A DNA stretch of 64,000 nucleotides from NCBI GenBank assembly GCA_021414025.1, contig JAIOPG010000005.1, positions 124,001 through 188,000 of the forward strand, read 5' to 3'. A model generated the notes under the pieces. It was not told the origin of the DNA, did not search any database, and saw only the letters and a program-made list of their open reading frames with translations. The position numbers and the translations under genes are program-made. Positions 8,679 through 16,300 of this stretch are shown here, piece by piece (the first letter of the stretch is position 1; every line of letters starts with the position of its first letter). The stretch is from Planctomycetota bacterium (GTDB lineage: Bacteria; Planctomycetota; Phycisphaerae; Phycisphaerales; SM1A02).

Positions 8679-9734
8679 TTAATGTTGAGCAAGGGACTGC
8701 GGGCGAACCACCTGGATCGCCCGGACCACCTGGGCGTAGATCAGGGCGACTCCCTTGGAGAGCCACATGGTGACGGTCAGCAAAACCATGCCGACCAGCG
8801 AACTCAGAATCAGAATGTGCGGAGGAATGTGGACCTGGCCGGTCTCGTCCGGCGTGTAGGTGGTGCCGAGGATGTTGATGGTCGAGTCGCTTTCGATGCG
8901 CACCATCGATCCCAGACCGGCGAGTTCGAATGCGCCGACGACGATCATGGAGATGCTGGCGGAGAAGAGCGCGACCAGCAGGCAGAAGAAGAAGAGCGCC
9001 ACCGGGAAGTTGCCCACCAGGAAGACCACCGTCAGCCAGCTCCGGATGTCTTTGATCCACAGCCAGATGCGCTGCCAGAGGCCGTTGACGCCGGTCAGAT
9101 CCACCCGATAGGCGCGGCGCGGCATGCGCACACCCACCAGGGCCTCGATGACCTGCCCGATGAAGAGCGAGATGGCCCGCGCGCTGCCCAGCAGCGCGAT
9201 CAGCAGCGGAATGCCGATCAGCGTGGGAATCAGCGAAATCGACAGCGTCCCCAGCACGACGACCCAGACGAAGGCGATCAGCGCGAAGATGAATCCGACG
9301 GTGAGGAAGGCGACTGAGCCCCACGCGTAGGGATCGAAGTAGATGCCGACGATCGGAATGTTCCGCAGCTTCCATCCGCTCTCCTCGGGCGCCGCCATCT
9401 GCAGGGCCGCGGCCGCGATGAACTCGCCGCTGGTCGCCGGCGCCGCGCCGGTGGTGGTGGCGACGGTCCGGGCCGGCTTGATGGAGGACTGGTCGTAGAG
9501 ATAGGCCAGCGCGATGTCGTTTGGCGTGCCGAAGGCCTCGATCGCAGCGGTTGCGCTCTTGCCTGCGGCCAGGGCCAGGCGCAGATGGGTCTCGGTGTCG
9601 ATGAGCGCGTCGTGGATCAGCGCCGGATCCGCCCCCTGCAAGGCCCGCTCGAGATCAGCCAGATAGTTGCGAATTGCCTCGGCCGAGGAGCGGGCATTGG
9701 GCGAAGATCCGTACGTTGCAGCGTCAGCGAACAT
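8679..9734 (-). CDS. membrane protein with N-terminal HAAS-like region and sensor domain
   Basis: 351 aa. Residues ~15-85 form a soluble helical segment (AIRNYLADLERAL, ALIDTETHLRLAL) like the HAAS/DUF1700 domains that often sit beside PadR regulators. Residues ~130-290 carry four to five hydrophobic helices and resemble the 'putative sensor' domain of actinobacterial histidine kinases, without any kinase part. A last helix lies near 310-335. The start overlaps the PadR gene by 11 bases, so the two are translationally linked. The likely role is sensing or partnering for the ABC exporter; that is inferred from synteny. Confidence 0.65.
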   Translation of the reverse strand: MFADAATYGSSPNARSSAEAIRNYLADLERALQGADPALIHDALIDTETHLRLALAAGKSATAAIEAFGTPNDIALAYLYDQSSIKPARTVATTTGAAPATSGEFIAAAALQMAAPEESGWKLRNIPIVGIYFDPYAWGSVAFLTVGFIFALIAFVWVVVLGTLSISLIPTLIGIPLLIALLGSARAISLFIGQVIEALVGVRMPRRAYRVDLTGVNGLWQRIWLWIKDIRSWLTVVFLVGNFPVALFFFCLLVALFSASISMIVVGAFELAGLGSMVRIESDSTINILGTTYTPDETGQVHIPPHILILSSLVGMVLLTVTMWLSKGVALIYAQVVRAIQVVRPQSLAQH

Positions 9735-10104
9735 TGGTGCCTCCTGTCAGGCCGGTGCCTGAGATGACTCGATTGACCCAGCGGTCGGTGTTTTTCCAGA
9801 ACCCAATCCAAGCGGTGAGCGTGCGCTTTCCGTCGGCACTCAGGCGGAAACATTTGCGCGCGGGCCCCTCGTTGGACGGCACAAGCGTACTCGCGATCAG
9901 CCCCTCCGCCTCCATTGTGCGGAGCATGGGGTAGAGCGTTCCCTGCTTGAAGGTCAGCCCCTCGGGGGCCTCCTCGGAAAGCTGGCGGGCGATCTCGTAT
10001 CCGTGGATCGGCTCGTCGCTGCGGGCGATGGCGGCCAAGACCACCAGCCACGCCGTGCCGTTGCTCAGGTCGCCTTCGATCTTGTCGAGGAGCGGTAGTG
10101 CCAT
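9724..10104 (-). CDS. PadR-family transcriptional regulator
   Basis: 126 aa. A winged-helix core (residues ~15-90) has the PadR hallmarks HGYEIARQL, FKQGTLYPMLRTME and the wing GPARKCFRLSADG, then a short C-terminal helix for dimerisation. It heads the sensor/ABC/permease-peptidase operon. A consensus-like promoter and an 8-5-8 inverted repeat overlap immediately upstream (10112-10141), which suggests that it represses its own operon. The mRNA leader appears to be only a few bases long, because the -10 element ends ten bases before the ATG. Confidence 0.9.
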   Translation of the reverse strand: MALPLLDKIEGDLSNGTAWLVVLAAIARSDEPIHGYEIARQLSEEAPEGLTFKQGTLYPMLRTMEAEGLIASTLVPSNEGPARKCFRLSADGKRTLTAWIGFWKNTDRWVNRVISGTGLTGGTNVR

Positions 10105-10111
10105 TCGTTTG

Positions 10112-10132
10112 GTACTGTAATCTCTACACTAC
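10112..10132. promoter_or_regulatory. candidate PadR operator (inverted repeat)
   Basis: GTACTGTA at 10112-10119 and TACACTAC at 10125-10132 form an inverted repeat matching at 7 of 8 positions across a 5-bp spacer. The TGTA/TACA cores resemble half sites reported for PadR-family regulators. The repeat spans the -10 element and spacer of the minus-strand promoter, where a bound dimer would block polymerase. It could also affect the plus-strand thioredoxin gene that starts at 10186. Confidence 0.6.
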
Positions 10133-10141
10133 CTCTGTCAA
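10114..10141 (-). promoter_or_regulatory. sigma70-like promoter of the PadR operon
   Basis: Reading the minus strand, a perfect -35 TTGACA (10141-10136) is followed by a 16-base spacer and -10 TACAGT (10119-10114, four of six). Transcription would begin near 10107, only about three bases before the ATG at 10104, so the message would be nearly leaderless. Confidence 0.55.
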
Positions 10142-10185
10142 GGACAAAATTTAATTTCCCGGGACTTGGTGCTATTCTGGAGGGC

Positions 10186-11517
10186 ATGAAGCCAACCCGT
10201 CCCACCGTGATTTCCGCCTCATTGGCCGCGATGATGTGCGCCTTTTCCTTCGCCCAGAACGCTGCACCCGCGGCGGCAAAACCCCAATCCGCGGCTGAAA
10301 ACAGCCCAAAGAAGGCCCTGTCCGACGACGCCATCGACCCCAAGGCCAAGGCGATCTACGACGGCGCCGTGGCCAACGCCAAAAAGATCAAATCCTTCGA
10401 TGCGGTGACCCAGGTCAAGATGGAACTTCCCAAGGGCGAGACGGCTCCCGCCGGATTCGGCACTCCCGCCCGCTTCGTCGTGGTGTTCGGTTCGGGCGAC
10501 GACGCCCCGCCGGTGACGAGCTTTCGCCTGGAGTCGCTCAAGGATGGCAAGCCGACCCGCGTCATCACCAGCGACAAGTCCAAGGTGACGGTGGTCGACC
10601 TTGACGCAAAGACCTACATGGAGCTGGGCTCGAACATGGAGCCCGTCTCCGAGGATCTGATGCAGCATTTCCCGCGCTGGATCTTTGAGAAGAAAAGCGA
10701 TGGCGAGGAGGAGGACGCCCCCAAACTGGTTTCCATCTCGTTCGAACCCGAGGAAACCGTGGATGGAACTCCCTGCGATGTCGTGCGCGTGGTCCGCGAA
10801 ATGAAAATCGAAGACAAAACCGAAGAGGGCGAGGTCGCGCAGCAAACTTATCGCTTCATCGAGACTTCGGCGATCGCCCGCAGTGACTCCACACCGCGCC
10901 GGATCGTGGAGAGCACCAACATGACCGGCGACGCCGCCCTGGCCGCGCCGACCATGACCACCACCTACACCGGCGTGAAGGTCAACGCCAATCCGGACGC
11001 GGCGCTCTTCGCCGCGAAGATTCCGGATGGCTTCGTGAAAAAGGATCCACCGAAAGAGGATGACTCCCAGAAGGATCCTTCGCTCGCCTTCAAGGCGGGC
11101 GACAAGGCTCCCGGCTTCACGCTGACCAGCCTGGCCGGCGGTGAGGTCACACTGGATTCACTCAAGGGCAAGGTCGTCCTGCTCGACTTCTGGGCAACCT
11201 GGTGCGGACCCTGCAAGGCGGTGATGCCCACCATCCAGAAGCTCAGCGTGGAGTTCAAGGACAAGGGCGTTGCGGTCTACGGCGTCAACACCTGGGAGAA
11301 AAAAGAGGGTGCCGCCAAGAAGTACATGGCCGACAAGAACTACACCTACGGCTGCCTGCTGGCGGGCGACGAGCTGGCGAAAACCTACGGACTTTCCGGC
11401 ATTCCCACGCTCATTCTCATCAACAAGGATGGAACGATCGCCCTCGCCGAAGTCGGCACGGACACGGACACAGAGACGAAGCTTCGCGACGCCATCACCG
11501 CGGCGCTCGCCAAGTGA
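10186..11517 (+). CDS. exported TlpA-like thioredoxin with N-terminal outer-membrane-lipoprotein-carrier-like domain
   Basis: 443 aa. A signal peptide covers ~1-23 (SASLAAMMCAFSFAQ). Residues ~50-285 form a beta-rich domain with alternating strands (RVITSDKSKVTVVD, KTYMELG) resembling LolA/DUF2092-type periplasmic folds. Residues ~305-443 are a TlpA/ResA-type thioredoxin domain with WCGPC at 339-343 and the cis-proline segment SGIPTLILI. Family knowledge suggests a reductant of periplasmic disulfides or cytochrome c apoproteins. GGAGG lies only two to three bases from the ATG, unusually close. Transcribed away from the PadR operon. Confidence 0.8.
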   Translation: MKPTRPTVISASLAAMMCAFSFAQNAAPAAAKPQSAAENSPKKALSDDAIDPKAKAIYDGAVANAKKIKSFDAVTQVKMELPKGETAPAGFGTPARFVVVFGSGDDAPPVTSFRLESLKDGKPTRVITSDKSKVTVVDLDAKTYMELGSNMEPVSEDLMQHFPRWIFEKKSDGEEEDAPKLVSISFEPEETVDGTPCDVVRVVREMKIEDKTEEGEVAQQTYRFIETSAIARSDSTPRRIVESTNMTGDAALAAPTMTTTYTGVKVNANPDAALFAAKIPDGFVKKDPPKEDDSQKDPSLAFKAGDKAPGFTLTSLAGGEVTLDSLKGKVVLLDFWATWCGPCKAVMPTIQKLSVEFKDKGVAVYGVNTWEKKEGAAKKYMADKNYTYGCLLAGDELAKTYGLSGIPTLILINKDGTIALAEVGTDTDTETKLRDAITAALAK

Positions 11518-11565
11518 CCGCCCCCCGATCACAGACCGAGTGCGCGTCCAAAACACGATCGAACC

Positions 11566-12300
11566 ATGACGCAGCCCGCGCCTGAATACTCGATCGTCGT
11601 GCCGGCGTGGAACGAGGAGGCGGTGCTGCCGCAGACGCTCGGGCAGCTGCGGGCCGCCGCCGAGGGCATCGGCCGCCCCTTCGAGATCATCGTCGTCGAC
11701 GACGCCAGCACCGACCGCACCGCGGAGATCGCCCGCGCCGCGGGCGCCTGCGTGGTGCGGGTGGAGAAGCGGCAGATCGCCGCGGTGCGCAACGCCGGCG
11801 CCCGCGCCTGCTCGGCGCCCTACCTGGTCTTCTGCGACGCGGACACTTTTGTTCCCGAAACGGTGTTGCGTCACGCGCTGATCGAGATGGACGAAGGCGC
11901 CGTCGGCGGCGGATCGCATGTGGCCTTCGACAGCCGCGGCACGCTGCTCGCCGAGGCGTTCTTCGCGGTGTTCAAAGTCGTCTGGTACATGAACAAGTTC
12001 GCGGCGGGATGCTTCTTCTTTGCGCGGCGCATTGACTTCGAGGCGGTCGGCGGCTTCGACGAGACCTGGTTCGCCAGCGAGGAGTACTGGCTCAGCCTGG
12101 CCCTGCAGAAGCGCGGGCGCTTCGTGCTGGTGCCCGTGGAGGTCATCAGCAGCGCCCGCAAACAGCGCTCCATGGGGGGAGTCCAGTTGATGTGGACCAT
12201 CGCGAAACTCGCCTTTGGCAAGCGCAAAAAACTGCAGAATCGCGAGAAACTTCCCTTGTGGTACGACGGCACGCGCGAAGGCAAGCCGCTGGACGTCTAA
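11566..12300 (+). CDS. family 2 glycosyltransferase
   Basis: 244 aa GT-A enzyme without transmembrane anchor. N-terminal YSIVVPAWNEE (residues 8-18), VVDDASTD for nucleotide-sugar binding, and FCDADTFV giving the metal-binding DxD. GGFDETWFASEEYWLSLALQKRG matches the acceptor/catalytic ED region. It resembles small GT2 proteins found alone in bacterial genomes, so donor and acceptor cannot be assigned. It starts 48 bases after the thioredoxin gene and its stop overlaps the stop of the convergent S1-domain gene by three bases. Confidence 0.85.
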   Translation: MTQPAPEYSIVVPAWNEEAVLPQTLGQLRAAAEGIGRPFEIIVVDDASTDRTAEIARAAGACVVRVEKRQIAAVRNAGARACSAPYLVFCDADTFVPETVLRHALIEMDEGAVGGGSHVAFDSRGTLLAEAFFAVFKVVWYMNKFAAGCFFFARRIDFEAVGGFDETWFASEEYWLSLALQKRGRFVLVPVEVISSARKQRSMGGVQLMWTIAKLAFGKRKKLQNREKLPLWYDGTREGKPLDV

Positions 12301-13145
12301 CTCGCCGGCGCGTCCACCAATTGAATGCCGGGCTTCTCGAAGGCGATCCGCCGTTCCCGGAACAGCTTGCCCAGCGCCTGCTTGAAAGCCTTCTTGCTCA
12401 CCCCGAACTGCTCGCGGATCTCCTCGGGCGAGCTGTCGTCGTCGCAATTCAACCGCCCGCCCGCATGCCGCAGCGCCTCGATGATCAGCTCGGTCAGCGG
12501 CTCCACGCGCTCGTAGCCGGCGGCGTCGATCGAGAGATCGATCTTCCCGTCGGGTCGCACCAGCCGTATGAAAGCGAACATGCGCTGCCCAATCGTCAGT
12601 GGCGCCGGAAGATTGCTGTAATAGAGCAGCCCTCGATGCGCATTCTCGACGATCGCGTTGTAGCCCAGCGGCGTCTCCCCGGTGATCAGGATGCGCACCG
12701 GCTGATTCGGCGCGTATGCGGGTTCATCCCGGCTCAGGTGGCGGTTGAGTCGGGCGCTGGCCATGATTCGATCCGTCTCCGGATCCACACACACCGCGAC
12801 GGCGATCCGCTGCCCGATCTGCACCGGCCCGCCTTGCTCGTTGAAGGGCAGCAGCAAATCCTTGGCAAGCCCCCACTCCAGGAAGGCGCCGATCTGCGGG
12901 TTGATCTCCTTCACCTTCAGGCAGGCGAATTCGCCCACCTCGGCCAGCGGCTTCTCGGTGGTGGCGACCAGACGATCCTCGGAGTCGCGGTAGATAAAAA
13001 CATCCAACTTCTCCCCGGCGGCAAGATGGCGCGGCACATAACGACCGGGAAGGAGGATTTCACCCAGCTCCTCGCCGTCCAGATAGAGGCCCGAGTTGGT
13101 TTCACGCACCACGCCGAGCAGATTTCGTTTTCCGATGGCGGCCAT
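12297..13145 (-). CDS. CvfB-like S1-domain RNA-binding protein
   Basis: About 282 aa from ATG 13145. An upstream in-frame ATG at 13238 exists, but the family normally begins near IGKRNLLGVVRETNSGLYL. The layout is CvfB/YitL-like: repeated S1-type OB folds (residues ~5-60, 65-130, 140-210) and a C-terminal winged helix with SPEEIREQFGVSKKAFKQALGKLFRERRI, a segment conserved in that family. CvfB proteins bind RNA and affect virulence or stress gene expression in Firmicutes; the target here is unknown. The gene is monocistronic and convergent with the glycosyltransferase, the two stop codons overlapping within CTAA. Confidence 0.8.
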   Translation of the reverse strand: MAAIGKRNLLGVVRETNSGLYLDGEELGEILLPGRYVPRHLAAGEKLDVFIYRDSEDRLVATTEKPLAEVGEFACLKVKEINPQIGAFLEWGLAKDLLLPFNEQGGPVQIGQRIAVAVCVDPETDRIMASARLNRHLSRDEPAYAPNQPVRILITGETPLGYNAIVENAHRGLLYYSNLPAPLTIGQRMFAFIRLVRPDGKIDLSIDAAGYERVEPLTELIIEALRHAGGRLNCDDDSSPEEIREQFGVSKKAFKQALGKLFRERRIAFEKPGIQLVDAPAS

Positions 13146-13302
13146 GAGATCAGGGTAGTGCGTTTGCAACCCGCCCAGAACTCGCCGGTCCGCCGGATCG
13201 CCAGATAAAAATCCCGTAAATTGTGGATAAATCGCCATGCGGCGTGCGAAGAATGACCCTCCCGAAGGTACGATTTTCGCTGTCCTCCACAGAGATCAAA
13301 AT

Positions 13303-16300
13303 ATGCCCACATCCGCCCGCTTCAAAGTGTTGCTCGCCTGTCTTCTTGCCGCATTGACCTCGTTCTCGGTGGTGTCGATCGGCGCCCCCGGCGTGAACCT
13401 GAATGCCATGGAGAACGCGCGGGCAAACTTCGCGGCGCAGCATCCGGAGGGCGGACTTTTTGACCTTGGACCCCGCCTTCGACGCGCCTACGGATTCCGT
13501 CTGGCCACCGGCGACACCCCCTCCAACAGCGGCACCGCCTTCTTCCAGCAGTGGGCGGCCATGTGGGGCGTGGACGCCAACGACCTCCAGCCCATCGGAC
13601 CCTTTGAGGACGGGGCGCATCTGCTTGCGATTCCAGGCTCCGAGGAGAGCGACACCGATTTCACCGGCGTGTACTTCACCCAGACCGCCGCGGGCGTGCC
13701 CGTGTTCCGCTCCTATGGCTGGGCGCTCACCCGCAACGAGGCGGACTTTCCGGTGGTGCTTGCCGGCGGAACCCTGCGACCGATCGGCGACTTCGCCCAG
13801 CAGATCGCCGGAAAAAACCTCGATCAATCCACGCTCAATCCGCAGGCCTTCACGCGCCACATCCGGAACGAGTTCAGCGCCCCGCCGACTCTGACCACGC
13901 CGCGCTATGTCGTGTGGGCCGGCATCGATGACGATGTCCAGCAGCCGCGCCTGGGCGTGGAGTTCGTCGCCACGGGCCATCCCGCCCAGGATCCCGCAAG
14001 TCCGATGGTGATGCAGTATGTGGTGGACGCGGCCGATGGAACGGTGCTCCACGCGGAAAGCAAGATTCTCCACGTGGACTTCAAGGGCTCCGTTGGCGGC
14101 TACGGCACCAGCGCGTCAAGCCACAAGGCGGATGCCTGCGATCCTGAATCTTCGCAGTCGCTTCCCTTCGCCAAGGTCACCTTCACGAAAACCACCAGCC
14201 CGCCAACCGTCGCCTCCGTCTTCACCGACATCAACGGCAACTACACCTACACGACCTCCGACGGCAGCACCCGGGTGATCCAGCCCTCGATCGCCGAAGG
14301 CCAGTTCTTCCAGGTGATGAACCAGTCCGGCGACACGATCACGGTTCCCTCCAAGTCCTCCGGCTCGAGCAGCATCCTCTCCTTCACCTTCAATCCGGAG
14401 CCCCGCAACGAGCTCACCAACGCCCAGATCAACGCCTACATCCACGCCAACAAGGTGCGCTCTTTCGCCCTGGGCGTGAATCCCAGCTATCCGGTGATCG
14501 GATCGCAGACGGACTTTCCGCTCTTCGTCAACATCAACGACGCCTGCAACGCCTACTACGACGGCTTCAGCCTGAACTTCTTCAAGAGCGGCGGCGGCTG
14601 CAACAACACCGCCTTCTCCGGCGTGGTGCACCATGAGTATGGCCACCACCTGGTTCAGGTCGGCGGCAGCGGACAGGGCGCCTTCGGCGAGGGCTTCGGC
14701 GACGTCATGGCTGTGCTGGTGACCGATGATCCCCTTCTGGGCGTCGGATTCCAGAGCTGCTCCAACCCGCTGCGCAACGCCGACAACACCTGCCAGTACA
14801 ACCCCGGCTCCTGCAGCAGCTGCGGCAGCGAGATCCATGCCTGCGGCCAGCTGCTCTCCGGCATCGTGTGGGACGTGAGCCGCAATTTCAAGGACAACGG
14901 CTCGCCCCTGAACTACATCGCCAAGACCGCCAACCTGGCCCTGAACGAAGTGCCGCTTCACGCGGGACAGAGCGACATCTCCGGCGACATCCAGCTCGAC
15001 TACCTCACCCTCGACGACAACAACGGCAATCTTTTCGACGGCACGCCCAACTCGGTCCTCGTGATCAATCCCGCATTCCTGAAGCATGGCTTCGGCGCAC
15101 CGCGCGCTCCGACCGGACTCTCGGCGACCGACGGCACCCTCTCCGACCGCGTGCGGCTGGTCTGGGATCAGGTGCTTGGCTTCACGAGCTTCCAGATCTG
15201 GCGCTCATCCACTGGCGTGCCCAGCGCCCAGATCGGCACCTCGAACACCAAGACCTACGACGACATGACCGCTGTGACCGGCACGGTCTACACCTACCAG
15301 GTGAAGGCTGTGAATCCGATCGGCACCTCCCCCGCCAGCGTTGCCGACACCGGCTACATCAGCATCTCAAATCCGACGGGCGTCGCGGCGACCGATGGAA
15401 CCTTCACCGACAAGGTCCTTCTGACCTGGAATGCGGTCGGCGGCGCCAGCAACTACAAGATTCTGCGCCGTCCGGCCGGTGATCCGCCCTCGGGCCCGGG
15501 CCTGGCGATCTCTGACTTCGAGACGCACTCGAGTTCGATCTCGGTGAGCGCCCCCGCAGGCGCCCCGGTGAAGAGCGTGGTCTTCACGATGAACGACCTC
15601 ACCCACACCTGGATGGGCGACACCACCTTCATCCTCACCCATGGCGCCACGAGCTGCGTGCTCGCGGACATGTGCGGCGACGAGAAGCACTTCGACGGCG
15701 ACTACACGATGGACGACACGGCGGCAATCACCTTCTGCCAGCAGCCCAGCGCGGGCGGAACCTACCGACCCACCAATCTGATGGGACCGGCTTTTGCGGG
15801 TCAGGCCGCCGCAGGCGTGTGGACGGTCTCGGTGCATGATGGCGGACCGGCGGACACGGGCGGATTCTCCTCTTGGAACATCGTCGTGACCAGCGAGATC
15901 GGCGAGTCCTCGACCAATTCCTTCACCGACACGACGGCGATTCCGGGCGTTCTCTACATCTACAGCGTCACCGCCATCTCCGGCGGCGGAGCTGAATCGG
16001 CTCCGAGCACCACCGACACCGGTTGGCGGAAGCTCTCCAAGCCGGCGAATTTCGCCGCGAGCGACGAGGCCTACATCGACCGCGTCGTTCTGGGCTGGAA
16101 CGCCGTCGAAGGCGCCACGGGCTACCAGATCCTGCGCGGCATCGGCGACGATGCCATGACGCCGCTGGGAACCAGCGCCACCAACAACTTCACCGATCTC
16201 ACCGCGGCCTGGTCGACGGTCTACAAGTATGCCGTCATCGCCACCTGCCCGGTCGGCAATTCCGAAACCAGCGAAACCGACCAGGGATCGCGCGGCCACA

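Noticed and set aside
13237-13302. Upstream ATG 13237 as the start of the metallopeptidase
   Set aside because: It would put 22 charged residues before the signal peptide; ATG 13303 gives a normal signal sequence.
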